Assembly: GCA_041741415.1 (NCBI GenBank)
Contig: JBGSKC010000054.1
Coordinates: 36,764 to 100,763, forward strand
Source: JANQTF01 sp041741415
GTDB lineage: Bacteria; Bacteroidota; Bacteroidia; J057
DNA: 64,000 bases
Direction: 5' to 3'
Positions 25,302 to 33,730 of the stretch are shown piece by piece. The stretch's first letter is position 1; each line of letters begins with the position of its first letter. The position numbers and the translations under genes were made by a program. Under the pieces are notes generated by a model. That model ran no database searches. It worked only from the letters and a program-made list of their open reading frames with translations, and was not told where the DNA came from.

Positions 25302-25847
25302 TTACCTGGCCACAATTTCATAGTTGCCATACAAACTCACAGCCGCCGACATTCTGCGGGTGAGGGAGTTATGAAGGTCAATATTTTTGACAACCCGGCT
25401 ATACAGGTCATCCATCACCTCACTCAAAGCCTGGTACTTCCGCTGGTACTGATCAAACTGGACCTGGGCATTGTCTTCGTCCACTTTGTCCTGCATCAGG
25501 TCGCTCACCCAGTCATTGAAGGTGGTAACTTCCTCTTCAAACAGAGCAAGCTCCCTTGCAAACCGGGACGAAAGGCTGTCGCGTTCCACCATCATGTTGC
25601 GGTATTGGCTGCGCAAATTGCCCAGGTCGCCAGCTGTGCTGAGGTAGGGATCCAGTTCTTTGAGGTGCTGGTCATATTGCTCAGTGAGGAGCAAATTGGC
25701 CTTGGTGGTGGTAACTGTGCTGCTGAGACGGGTCCATTCCGGCTCAAAACGCTTCACCTCGTTGAGCAGGGTGATATCGGTGGAGCCGCAGCCCGACACG
25801 AAGGCCAGGCCGAGGAGCAGGAAGATCGCGGAAAATGCCTTTTTCAT
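25302..25847 (-). CDS. putative coiled-coil lipoprotein
   Basis: 181 residues. A lipoprotein signal peptide ends in the lipobox FVSGC (Cys about 20). The rest is mainly helical and charged (RSQYRNMMVERDSLSSRFARELALFEEEVTTFNDWV), fitting a periplasmic coiled coil anchored by lipid. No family was recognised. It lies divergent from the TonB-domain gene with a 265-bp spacer. The start is the ATG that begins the signal peptide. Confidence 0.7.
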   Translation of the reverse strand: MKKAFSAIFLLLGLAFVSGCGSTDITLLNEVKRFEPEWTRLSSTVTTTKANLLLTEQYDQHLKELDPYLSTAGDLGNLRSQYRNMMVERDSLSSRFARELALFEEEVTTFNDWVSDLMQDKVDEDNAQVQFDQYQRKYQALSEVMDDLYSRVVKNIDLHNSLTRRMSAAVSLYGNYEIVAR

Positions 25848-25956
25848 CAGATAGAGGTGTGTCGGGGTCGCTGCAAGTTAAGAGGAAAAGAGGGAACGGG
25901 AAAGCACCGAAATGTGCGAAGGCCGGGAAGCACGGAGCGCCATGCGGGAATTCGCC

Positions 25957-25964
25957 TATCTTTG
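25957..25964 (+). promoter_or_regulatory. possible -7 element, TonB-domain gene
   Basis: An exact TATCTTTG about 150 bp upstream of the TonB-domain gene; no TTG at the right distance, so support is weak. Confidence 0.3.
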
Positions 25965-26112
25965 TCGGGAGTCCGGTTGCTGATAGCTGCAAAACCGGAT
26001 CTGACAGAAGGAGTTTCAAGGTACCTTCCCCATCACCATACCGAAGCAGAACGCTTCACCGCCATCATTGCGCGGCCCTCTCCCCAGTAATTGTCAATCT
26101 TCATCCAACCAT

Positions 26113-26553
26113 ATGAAACAGCTTTCCGCTTTCTTCCTCGCGCTGACCGCCTTCGCCTGCTTTGCGCTGATGCCAGCAACCCTGGCCGGGCAGGTTACCG
26201 CACAAATTCCGGACGATCTGAATCCCGGAGTCGTCACCGTGGACCCTACCATGCTGAACCTTGACTCAGTAAGAATGGCTATTGGCTATCCGCAGGAAGC
26301 ACGTGATCTGGGGATTCAGGGAGATGTGATTGTCCGGGTCAGGTTCGATGAACAGGGCCGTTATGAGAGGGATACGCTGATACAAGGCGTTCACCCCATC
26401 CTGGACGATGCAATCAGGGCAAAGGTCAGATTCATCCGTTGCACTCCTCTCATTGTTGACGGGAAACCTGCTCCATTTTACGTCAATATTCCCTTCAAAT
26501 TCAAGCTTCTGGATAACTACAAACCCCGCAAGAAACGGCGACGGGAACGGTAA
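26113..26553 (+). CDS. TonB C-terminal domain protein (energy-transducer-like)
   Basis: 146 residues. A signal peptide or anchor (KQLSAFFLALTAFACFALMPATLAGQ) is followed by a single TonB C-terminal domain (YPQEARDLGIQGDVIVRVRFDEQGRYERDTLIQGVHPILDDAIRAKVRF), then a very basic end (KPRKKRRRER). There is no proline-rich spacer and no ExbB/ExbD gene beside it, and the N-terminus looks cleavable (AGQ), so it may be a periplasmic TonB-like protein, not a motor-coupled transducer. The start (MKQLS) is preferred over an ATG 45 bp upstream. Confidence 0.8.
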   Translation: MKQLSAFFLALTAFACFALMPATLAGQVTAQIPDDLNPGVVTVDPTMLNLDSVRMAIGYPQEARDLGIQGDVIVRVRFDEQGRYERDTLIQGVHPILDDAIRAKVRFIRCTPLIVDGKPAPFYVNIPFKFKLLDNYKPRKKRRRER

Positions 26554-26618
26554 GCCATTTCCCGCGGACGATACACAAATGACCACCGCATTTACCTAAG
26601 CAGGCTCCGGGGCAGTGT

Positions 26619-26779
26619 GGTCATGGTTCGGCGACGGGCCTGGAGGCCCTGCTCACCATGACAGGGGGAGGCGTCGCCTGCTTCGCGTCATCCTGAGCAG
26701 GCCTGTAGGCCGTCGCCGAAGGTGGGCGCCGGGTTTGTCATGGTTCGGCGACGGGCCAGATGGCCCTGCTCACCATGAC
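26619..26779. repeat. cluster of dispersed REP-like hairpins
   Basis: Two copies (26619-26663 and 26736-26779) of an element with ends GTCATGGTTCG and CTCACCATGAC that can form a hairpin flank a copy (26671-26727) of the CATCCTGAGCAGG repeat. The same hairpin is at 36884-36928. The cluster fills the convergent spacer between the TonB-domain gene and the next minus-strand gene. Confidence 0.8.
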
Positions 26780-26830
26780 CCCGCGTCTTCGCCTCCAGTC
26801 TCGCTTCTCACAGCGAAGCGGTCTCTTTTC

Positions 26831-28978
26831 TCACACCTGCGAATTCACCTTCCTCACCACCCATTCCACGCCCAGGAGGGCCAGCAGCAACACCAGCGGC
26901 CAGATCATCTGCCGGAAAGGCATCCGGGCAGGCTTGGTGTCGCGGCGGGCAATGAGGGTTTCCTGTGCAAGCAGCTCTGCTGCCAGTTGGTCGAGTTCGG
27001 ATGCGTGGTAAAACTTCCCGCCGCTTTGCAGGGCAATCTGCCGCAACAAGGCCCCGTCGGCACGGGTGCTGATGTGCTCCACCCCCGACCGGCCGACGGA
27101 AAATTCGCCCCGGTCTTCCCCTACCCGCACATTATTTTTTCGCCCTTCCGCACGATACCGGTAGCTTCCTTCCGGCAGGCTGCCCAGGTCCAGGAAGTAT
27201 TGCCCTTCGTTGGTTTCGGTGAGGAAATACTGGTTTTCCCTGCCCTGCGGATCGACAAGGGTCAATTCCATGTCCACGCCCGGAATTGAATTGTAGCTGT
27301 CGTCGTAGGCCTGCCCGCGGAATGTGACGTTGTCGCGGCCCGGAAACACTTTTTTGGTGGGCTCCACCCGGAATCGGCGCTGGTCGTCATTGGCCATGAG
27401 CCATTTCACCAGATTGAAGATCCAGCCGTCGAAGGCTTCGAAATCCTCATTTTCCAGGTAAGCATGGCCTCGCATCCGCCAGATATTTTCGCCAAGGAAG
27501 ACCATGTTTTTCCTGCCAAGGGACTGCTGCAGGGCAAACACAGGATAATCGAGGGGGATGTTGCGGATTTTGGCAGTAGCAAATACCTCTGCATTGGGCT
27601 TGGGCTGCCAGGCTGCCTGCGGGCGGTAGAGCGGCGGGGCGCTGTTGGCCCAGGAAATCCAGCGGTCGTCGAAGGTATAGGTCGAATGCTGGCGGTATTG
27701 CTGGGAAAAATTGGCGATGATCTCCTCGCTGCGCTGCCCGGGGTTTTGCGGGGCGAGTGCCAGGTATTTGAACAAAGGCTGCATGGCCCGCAGGTCGGCA
27801 CCGGCTCCAATGAAGGCCATCACCGGGATGTTTTCCTTTTCCACCTGCTCCAGAATGGCATTCACCGTGGCCTGGTCGGCGCTGCTGCCAGGGAAGTTGT
27901 GCAGAATAATGAGGTCGGCGTCGGCTAAGGGAAGGCTGGTTTCTTCTTCATAAAAAACGCCGGGGGCACGCAGCACGGAAGGGAAGAGCTGATAGCCTTC
28001 CTCCCGCTCAAACACCTGCCGCAGGGCTCCGATGTCGGGGTGGGCAGCTCCGGCAAACAGGGCCACCTTTACGCGGGTTTCAAGCACGTTCACAAAAAAA
28101 CGCTGGCTGTTGTTGCGGTAGGTAACTTCTCCATCGAGGCGGGTCACCGTGAGGTCAAATGCCTGCAGGCCCACCGTTTCGGGCTTCACAAGGAAGTCCA
28201 CCTCGGCCTGGGGCTTGTTGCTGCCCAGCCGAAGGGGCTTCGTGTCCAGTACTTTGCCCTGCGACGACAGGCTCACCTGCAGATCGGCGGCGTCGTAGCC
28301 CTCCACCTGGATGCGGGCTTTCACGGGCATGTCGTTGTTGAGGTAGGCAATTTCATTGAACAACACCTCCCGGATCCTGACGTCGCGCTGGGGGGTGGTG
28401 TCGCCGAGGAGAACCGTGTACACCGGCACGCCCAGCCCATCGAGCTGATAGACAGGGTTGGAGCCTGCCGTCACGATGCCGTCGCTTACCAGTACAACGG
28501 CGCCGAGATTCTGGTTTTGGTAGAGATTTGCCGCCTCTTTGAGTGCACCGCTGAGGTTGGTGGCTTCTTCCAGGAAACGGAGCGAGTCGCCGGAAAGCCC
28601 CGTGGCCATACCGGCACCAAAGCGGTAGCCATCCACCTGCAATTCTTCCGAGCTCACCCGGCTGAGGAAAGCATCGAGCAGGTCGGGATATTGGGTTCTG
28701 ACGAAGACCGAATCCCGCTGAATGACAAGGCTTTCGGAGTCATCCTGCAGCACTGCCAGGATTGGCGGATAAATGAGAGTTTTGGAGGAGCGCAGCAGCG
28801 GCTGGAGGAGCAGCCACGCCGCCAGACAAATGGACAGAAAACGCAGGCCGGTGAGGGTCCAGCGAATAGGTCGGCTCAGGGTGTCGCGGGTGCGGCGGTA
28901 CATCCACCAGGCGGCGAAGGCCGCGAGGGGAAGAATCAACAGGAGCCACCAGGCGGACTCAATCAGGGTTACAGTCAT
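26831..28978 (-). CDS. VWA-like membrane protein of unknown function
   Basis: 715 residues. Two N-terminal TM helices (about 8-25 and 41-61) and one at the C-terminus (MIWPLVLLLALLGVEWVV) anchor a large periplasmic part. Shortly after the second TM, ILAVLQDDSESLV carries a DxSxS metal-site-like motif, and GAVVLVSDGIVTAGSNP resembles the second von Willebrand A metal loop. Later, LADADLIILHNFPGSSADQATVNAILEQVEKENIPVMAFIGAG resembles the class I glutamine-amidotransferase-like fold seen in such proteins. It is similar in layout to Bat-associated large membrane proteins in Bacteroidota; the exact role is unknown. The spacer to the fabG gene is 107 bp. Confidence 0.75.
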   Translation of the reverse strand: MTVTLIESAWWLLLILPLAAFAAWWMYRRTRDTLSRPIRWTLTGLRFLSICLAAWLLLQPLLRSSKTLIYPPILAVLQDDSESLVIQRDSVFVRTQYPDLLDAFLSRVSSEELQVDGYRFGAGMATGLSGDSLRFLEEATNLSGALKEAANLYQNQNLGAVVLVSDGIVTAGSNPVYQLDGLGVPVYTVLLGDTTPQRDVRIREVLFNEIAYLNNDMPVKARIQVEGYDAADLQVSLSSQGKVLDTKPLRLGSNKPQAEVDFLVKPETVGLQAFDLTVTRLDGEVTYRNNSQRFFVNVLETRVKVALFAGAAHPDIGALRQVFEREEGYQLFPSVLRAPGVFYEEETSLPLADADLIILHNFPGSSADQATVNAILEQVEKENIPVMAFIGAGADLRAMQPLFKYLALAPQNPGQRSEEIIANFSQQYRQHSTYTFDDRWISWANSAPPLYRPQAAWQPKPNAEVFATAKIRNIPLDYPVFALQQSLGRKNMVFLGENIWRMRGHAYLENEDFEAFDGWIFNLVKWLMANDDQRRFRVEPTKKVFPGRDNVTFRGQAYDDSYNSIPGVDMELTLVDPQGRENQYFLTETNEGQYFLDLGSLPEGSYRYRAEGRKNNVRVGEDRGEFSVGRSGVEHISTRADGALLRQIALQSGGKFYHASELDQLAAELLAQETLIARRDTKPARMPFRQMIWPLVLLLALLGVEWVVRKVNSQV

Positions 28979-29085
28979 GCGACAAAATACGTCAGGCGTT
29001 TATCCACCGTTGGCGGCGGCGATCAAATCACAACTTTGGCCCTCGGGGAAGGTTTCCCTCCGGCACCGGCAGCAGGTTTCTCTTC

Positions 29086-29835
29086 TCAGGCCATCACCAT
29101 GCCACCATCTACATTGAGCACCTGGCCGGTAATGTAGGTGGACATATCGGAGCCGAGGAAAACACAGAGGTCTGCGACTTCTTCCGCTTTTCCGGGGCGC
29201 TTGAGGGGGATATTGGTGAGCCAGGCTTCGAGTTCTTTTTCCGGGATGGCGTCGGTCATTTCCGTGGCGATGAAGCCGGGGGCAATGGCGTTGGCGCGAA
29301 TGCCACGGGAACCGACTTCGCGGGCGAGGGATTTGGTGAACCCGATCATCCCGGCCTTGGAGGCGGCGTAGTTGGCCTGACCGGCATTTCCCTGCACACC
29401 CACAACCGAAGAGATGTTGATCACCGAGCCGCTCCTTTGCTTGAGCATGGCTTTGAGGGCCGCTTTGGTTGTGAAAAACACGCTGTTGAGGTTGGTCTGG
29501 ATCACAGAGTTCCACTGCTCTTCGCTCATGCGGAGGAGGAGGTTATCGCCCGTGATCCCGGCATTGTTGACGATGATGTCGATGCGGCCATGAATGGCGA
29601 GGATATCATCGACAACTGCCTGCACGGCGGCCATGTCGGCGGCATCGGCCTGGTAGCCTTTGGCCTGAACGCCATAGGCCTGGAGAGCGGCCTCCACCTC
29701 GGTGGCGAGGTTGCCGGAGGAGCGGTAGGTAAAGGCGACGTGGGCGCCCTGGCTGGCATATTTTTCGGCGATGGCTCTGCCGATGCCTCTGGTTGCCCCT
29801 GTAACGAGGGCCACTTTTCCTTCGAGAAGTTTCAT
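29086..29835 (-). CDS. fabG: 3-oxoacyl-[acyl-carrier-protein] reductase FabG
   Basis: 249 residues, a classical short-chain dehydrogenase. The cofactor motif is TGATRGIG (12-19), NNAG is 90-93, and the catalytic residues are S143 (INISSVVG), Y156 and K160 (NYAASKAG). The end TGQVLNVDGGMVMA is typical of FabG. It reduces 3-oxoacyl-ACP with NADPH in fatty-acid elongation. No other fab gene is adjacent, so it might also be a paralogue; NLLLRMSEEQWNSVIQTNL and the final GGM strongly favour FabG. Confidence 0.93.
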   Translation of the reverse strand: MKLLEGKVALVTGATRGIGRAIAEKYASQGAHVAFTYRSSGNLATEVEAALQAYGVQAKGYQADAADMAAVQAVVDDILAIHGRIDIIVNNAGITGDNLLLRMSEEQWNSVIQTNLNSVFFTTKAALKAMLKQRSGSVINISSVVGVQGNAGQANYAASKAGMIGFTKSLAREVGSRGIRANAIAPGFIATEMTDAIPEKELEAWLTNIPLKRPGKAEEVADLCVFLGSDMSTYITGQVLNVDGGMVMA

Positions 29836-29936
29836 AACAGGTGAGGGTAGCTGATAAGATCCGGGTTTCCGGCGCGCAAGATAGCGTTTTCGGTGAAAGG
29901 GAGGAAACCATGGGCTTTCTGAGGATGGAGGTTCTC

Positions 29937-30008
29937 CCTACAGATTTCCGCAGAGAACAGCTGTTTTTATTTTTGGTCTTTATCTTTGGTGAATGCGACA
30001 GGCCGAAG
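29937..30008. repeat. diverged copy of the CACAGATTTTC palindromic element
   Basis: CTACAGATTTCCGCAGAG...TTTGGTGAATGCGACAGGCC shares the core and the right end of the better copies that follow, with a shortened middle. Confidence 0.6.
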
Positions 30009-30010
30009 GT

Positions 30011-30103
30011 CTCACCACAGATTTTCGCAGATTACCTCACAGATTTTCACAGAGAAAAGCGGTTATTATTCCTTGTCTTTATCTGTGAAAATCTGTGGTG
30101 AAT
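30011..30103. repeat. palindromic MITE-like element, copy 1
   Basis: TCACCACAGATTTTC at the left pairs with GAAAATCTGTGGTGA at the right; the middle holds a second CACAGATTTTCACAG and AAGCGG...CCTTGTCTTTATCTGTG. About 93 bp long. It lacks coding capacity. Other copies start at 30992 and 31111. Confidence 0.8.
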
Positions 30104-30127
30104 TCTTCTGGCCGGTGTGCCCTAGGG

Positions 30128-30259
30128 TGGTGGAGTCCGGCCCTATTGCGACTCGGTTCGGCTCAGGGCTTCGGCCAGGGCCCGCACAATGTGATAGGGC
30201 GCCTTCCACGGACCGGCCTTATCCTCCTTGAAATTGAGCTTGCCATCGCGGTCGAGGCA
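30128..30259 (-). pseudogene. duplicated 3' fragment of the AGE-family epimerase gene
   Basis: It encodes on the minus strand the last ~39 residues of the epimerase with the same stop codon (CTA on the plus strand at 30143-30145), ending in RTESQ where the functional gene has RTESE. Only four substitutions in 132 bp separate it from 31228-31359, so the duplication is recent or kept similar by recombination. It breaks off at 30259 into unrelated DNA; no start or upstream part exists. Confidence 0.9.
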
Positions 30260-30371
30260 AGCTGGCAAAAGTGTCAAAGATCGTTATTTTGAGCTAGTGG
30301 AATCATGCAGGGGAAGATAGTAATCCCCCCCCTGGTACGGACCCTCCTCGTCACAAGAAACAACAGCCGCA

Positions 30372-30896
30372 ATGAAATCGTTTTTCATCCTTACTGCTCT
30401 TCTCTTTGCCCTTTTTCTATGTTATGGACAGCCGGGCCGCAGCTTTGAAAAGCGCGATTCCATCATCTATGTATTCCCGGAGATGGTCGAAAAGCTATTA
30501 TTCAAAGAACTTATGGATGGGAGGAGCCATAATCAAGGGGGAAGTGAATTTATATACATAAGAATAAACCATAGGGGGAAAGATACTGTTGATGTAGGTT
30601 TAAATTACCAGCGTATTAATCAGGAACTGGACTCTTCGAGTTGCTGCTATTACTATGTATACAATACAAATCGGTTTGCCATCATTGGTTCAGATTTTAT
30701 ACCCGTTATGTTTTGGGATGATTTCGTTTGGAGCACTACCAAGCCAGATGAGCTTGGAACCCTTGGTACCCGCGAACAAATAGTTAGGAAGTGTTTTTGT
30801 CCGAACGATTTTATATATAGCGTCATTTTTACATCAAGAGAAGTTATTGAAGCAAGTAACAGTTTTGAGCGAAATGCCCAACATACCGAACCCTAA
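30372..30896 (+). CDS. AT-rich secreted protein of unknown function
   Basis: 174 residues. A signal peptide (MKSFFILTALLFALFLCYGQ) is followed by a soluble part with SEFIYIRINHRGKDTVDVGLNYQRINQELDSSSCCYYYVYNTNRFAIIG and FWDDFVWSTTKPDELGTLGTREQIVRKCFCPNDF. Four cysteines (SCC, CFC) might form disulphides or bind metal. I do not recognise a family. The codon use is much more AT-rich than that of fabG or the epimerase around it, and the gene sits inside the 1.1-kb duplicated interval bounded by palindromic elements, so it is probably foreign. An insertion cargo is the simplest reading. Confidence 0.7.
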   Translation: MKSFFILTALLFALFLCYGQPGRSFEKRDSIIYVFPEMVEKLLFKELMDGRSHNQGGSEFIYIRINHRGKDTVDVGLNYQRINQELDSSSCCYYYVYNTNRFAIIGSDFIPVMFWDDFVWSTTKPDELGTLGTREQIVRKCFCPNDFIYSVIFTSREVIEASNSFERNAQHTEP

Positions 30897-30991
30897 TTGA
30901 TGAAAATCGAACTAAAAAGCGTCGAAAGCGACAAACGGATTGACACCAGGCCAAATGGCTCAAGGTCCTGATTCGCGAGATGTCGGGCGTT

Positions 30992-31095
30992 CTCACCACA
31001 GATTTCCGCAGATTATCCCACAGATTTTCACAGAGAAAAGCGGTTTTTGTTCCTTGTCTTTATCTGTGAAAATCTGTGTTCATCTGTGGTGAATT
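30992..31095. repeat. palindromic MITE-like element, copy 2
   Basis: CTCACCACAGATTTCCGCAG at the left and AAATCTGTGTTCATCTGTGGTGAA at the right, with the same CAGATTTTCACAGAGAAAAG core. It is a little longer than copy 1 through an extra TTCATCTGTG. Confidence 0.8.
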
Positions 31096-31110
31096 CTTCA
31101 GGCCGGTGTG

Positions 31111-31359
31111 CTCACCACAGATTTTCGCAGATTATCCCACAGATTTTCACAGAGAAAAGCGGTTTTTATTCCTTGTCTTGATCTGTGTGCATCTGTGGTG
31201 AATGCGCCAGGCTGGTGTCCTCCAAGATGGTGGAGTCCGGCCCTATTCCGACTCGGTTCGGCTCAGGGCTTCGGCCAGGGCCCGCACAATGTGGTAGGGC
31301 GCCTTCCACGGACCAGCCTTATCCTCCTTGAAATTGGGCTTGCCATCGCGGTCGAGGCA
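31111..31359. repeat. direct repeat, right copy, with palindromic element copy 3
   Basis: The palindromic element is at 31111-31203 (right end GTGTGCATCTGTGGTGAAT, so its hairpin is imperfect), followed by GGCTGGTGTCC and the 3' end of the intact epimerase gene. It pairs with 30011-30259. Confidence 0.88.
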
Positions 31360-32460
31360 CCAGTGGTATTCGCCATTCCCGCTGTCTCTGTGATGCCGGT
31401 AAGTGAAATCCCACACCTCCAGCGCAGCCCGCCGGAAACGTTCTTCCTTTGACACCTGCCAGGCATTGAGCCAACCTACCATGGCCTCAAACTGCGGCCA
31501 CCAGTCCTTGTCGGTGTTGGTAAACCCGATCGGACTGCCTTCATTCACAAGGCCGCCATCAGGATCCTGCCCCTCGAGGGTGGCCCAGGCAATGCCTTTT
31601 GCCACTTCGCTGCAGCGCTCAAATAAAGCCTGGTCCTTCAGTACTTCGGCGGCTTCGCACAGCAGCCAGGAGGCTTCAATGTCGTGGCCGTAGGAAATTT
31701 CCTCGGAGCGCGGTTCCCAGTTTCGCGAAAAAAAGAGGGTGAGATGGTGGGTTTCCGGATCGAGGAATTTGGTTAAAAACAGCTCCACAAGCTCAGCGAG
31801 GCGCTCTTTGAGCAATGCGTTGGGAGCCACCCGGTAGAGATTGGTATAGGCCTCCATGATGTGGAGGTGGGTGTTCATGGTTTTGGCCTCGTTGCGGTCT
31901 TTGTTGGAGAGGCGCAGGTCGCTCAGCAGCCGCCAGTCGCGGCTGAAGGCTTCCAGATAGCCACCGTGCTCCGTGTCACGGCTGTGGGTGTCAATCAGCT
32001 CAAAAAGCTCCGTGGCCCAGTTCAGCACATTGCGGTCGAAGGTGAGCCGGTAGCATTCGGCTAATGAATAAATCCCGAACGCCTGGGCATACACCTGCTT
32101 TTTGTCGGCTACCACCCTTCCCTGCGCTTCGAGCATCCAGAACAGGCCGCCGTAGTCCTTGTCGCGGAAATGTTTCTGCAGGTAAACGTAGGCTCTGTCG
32201 GCAAGGGCCTGGTAGGACGACCTCCCGTAGGTGCGGCTCATCGTTGCATAGGCCCACAGCAGCCGGGTGTTGAGAATTACCCCTTTGTCGGCCTGGGGGT
32301 GGAGGCGGTTCCTGGCATCGATCCGGCCATAAAACCCGCCGTGCTCATAGTCCACCATGTTTCGCTCCCACCAGCCAAGCAAGGCATGAAGCTCGGAAGC
32401 CCAGGTGGCCCGCACCTGAGCAGGCACGGGCACGAGAGGCAATTGGTTCATCGGTCCCAT
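31243..32460 (-). CDS. AGE-family 2-epimerase (cellobiose/mannobiose 2-epimerase)
   Basis: 405 residues from the ATG of MGPMNQL, leaving 34 bp after the GH130 gene. The (alpha/alpha)6 barrel family signatures are MVDYEHGGFYGRID (start), MNTHLHIMEAYTNLYR, ISYGHDIEASWLLCEAAE and AGPWKAPYHIVRALAE, with the catalytic histidines in NTHLHI, YGHD and PYH as in cellobiose 2-epimerases. It epimerises the reducing-end sugar of a beta-1,4 disaccharide at C2; in the Bacteroides mannan pathway this converts mannobiose into mannosyl-glucose for the neighbouring phosphorylase. It is cytoplasmic. Its 3' end has been duplicated upstream (30128-30259). Confidence 0.9.
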   Translation of the reverse strand: MGPMNQLPLVPVPAQVRATWASELHALLGWWERNMVDYEHGGFYGRIDARNRLHPQADKGVILNTRLLWAYATMSRTYGRSSYQALADRAYVYLQKHFRDKDYGGLFWMLEAQGRVVADKKQVYAQAFGIYSLAECYRLTFDRNVLNWATELFELIDTHSRDTEHGGYLEAFSRDWRLLSDLRLSNKDRNEAKTMNTHLHIMEAYTNLYRVAPNALLKERLAELVELFLTKFLDPETHHLTLFFSRNWEPRSEEISYGHDIEASWLLCEAAEVLKDQALFERCSEVAKGIAWATLEGQDPDGGLVNEGSPIGFTNTDKDWWPQFEAMVGWLNAWQVSKEERFRRAALEVWDFTYRHHRDSGNGEYHWCLDRDGKPNFKEDKAGPWKAPYHIVRALAEALSRTESE

Positions 32461-32494
32461 TTTTTCTGTTTGTGCTTGGGTAAAAAAACGGGAT

Positions 32495-33694
32495 TCATCG
32501 TCCGGGTAGTTCCATGGCCTCCATGATCGCAAGGTTGCTGTCGATCAGGGCGATGCGTGTTTGCACGGAAGCAGCTGACCGCAGCCCGTCTTCCGGGGTA
32601 TGGAGGGCGTAGTCGGTTAATTGGTCGAGGGTGGTGGTGGCAACGTGCATCCGGGTGTCGGAGGAGCCATAGTAAATGAACACCTGCCCCTCGTCATTGA
32701 GGATCCAGCCGTTGGAAAACACCACATTTGACACATCACCTACTCTTTCTTCGCCTTCCGGAGCCAGAAAATGCCCGGCAGGAGCATGGGTGAGGCGCCA
32801 GGGCTCGTGCAGGTCAGTGAGGAACACATAGAGCACATAGCGAAGCCCGGCAGCCGTGTTCCGCACGCCATGGGCGAGGTGCAGCCAACCCTGGCTGGTC
32901 TTGATGGGCGCAGGGCCCTGGCCATTTTTCACCTCCTTGATGGTGTGATAAATCCGGGCGTCGATGACCCGCTCTTCGCGGATTTCGGCCTTTGTAATGT
33001 CTTTGCAGGTGCCAAAGCCAATGCCTCCCCCGGCACCCACGCCGATGAAGCCATCCTGCGGGCGGGTATAGAAAGCGTATTCGCCATTGACCCACTCGGG
33101 GTGGAGCACCACATTTCGCTGCTGGGCCGAAGGCGATTTCAGGTCGGGGAGTCGCTCCCAGGTCAGGAAGTCGCGGGTGCGGGCAATGCCCGCCTGGGCC
33201 TCTGCCGCCGAAGTATCGCCCGCCGGGGCAGATTCGTCCTTCCGCTCGGTGCAAAACACCCCGTAAATCCAGCCGTCGGCATGGAGCGTGAGCCGCATGT
33301 CGTACACGTTGGTGTCGGGGCGATCGGTTTCGGGCATCACAACGGGCCGGTCCCAGAAACGCCACTGGTCGATGCCGTTGGGGCTCTCCGCCATGGCGAA
33401 GAAGGATTTTCTGTCCACCCCTTCCGCACGAACCACCATCAGGTAGCGGCCCTGCCAGTAAATCGCCCCGGAGTTGAAAGCCGCATTCATTCCCTGCCTT
33501 TCCATGAGGTGGGGGTTGGTGGCTTCATTGAGGTCGTATCGCCAGAAAACAGGGCTGTGGGCTGCCGTGAGGACAGGGTGCTGATAGCGGGTAAAAATTC
33601 CGTTTCCGCCTTCCTGCGACGGATTGGGCCGGTTGATGAGGGCCTCGTGTTGTTCGAAGAGCAGGTGAATTCGTCGTTGATATGAAGCGGTCAT
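32495..33694 (-). CDS. GH130 4-O-beta-D-mannosyl-D-glucose phosphorylase
   Basis: 399 residues. GH130 signatures: FNSGAIYWQGRYLMVVRAEGVDRKSFFAMAES (about 73-104), NVYDMRLTLHADGWIYGVF (129-147; D132 corresponds to the general acid of mannosyl-glucose phosphorylases), YHTIKEVKNGQGPAPIKTSQGWLHLAHGVR and IYYGSSDTRMHVATT. It phosphorolyses mannosyl-glucose to mannose-1-phosphate and glucose, saving ATP. It sits between the symporter (36 bp) and epimerase genes (34 bp) in one minus-strand operon, the same gene set known from Bacteroides fragilis mannan use. Cytoplasmic; no signal peptide. Confidence 0.93.
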   Translation of the reverse strand: MTASYQRRIHLLFEQHEALINRPNPSQEGGNGIFTRYQHPVLTAAHSPVFWRYDLNEATNPHLMERQGMNAAFNSGAIYWQGRYLMVVRAEGVDRKSFFAMAESPNGIDQWRFWDRPVVMPETDRPDTNVYDMRLTLHADGWIYGVFCTERKDESAPAGDTSAAEAQAGIARTRDFLTWERLPDLKSPSAQQRNVVLHPEWVNGEYAFYTRPQDGFIGVGAGGGIGFGTCKDITKAEIREERVIDARIYHTIKEVKNGQGPAPIKTSQGWLHLAHGVRNTAAGLRYVLYVFLTDLHEPWRLTHAPAGHFLAPEGEERVGDVSNVVFSNGWILNDEGQVFIYYGSSDTRMHVATTTLDQLTDYALHTPEDGLRSAASVQTRIALIDSNLAIMEAMELPGR

Positions 33695-33730
33695 ACAGGT
33701 GAGTGGGAAAAATATCCAGAGAAGATGAGC

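Larger units (their letters stand above)
30011..30259. repeat. 249-bp direct repeat, left copy (right copy 31111-31359)
   Basis: The whole block aligns without any insertion or deletion to 31111-31359 at a constant offset of 1100 bp. The first ~110 bp (palindromic element and its flank) carry about a dozen or more differences and the last 132 bp only four. The right copy includes the stop codon and the last ~39 codons of the epimerase gene. The left copy is therefore a duplicated, detached 3' end. Confidence 0.9.
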
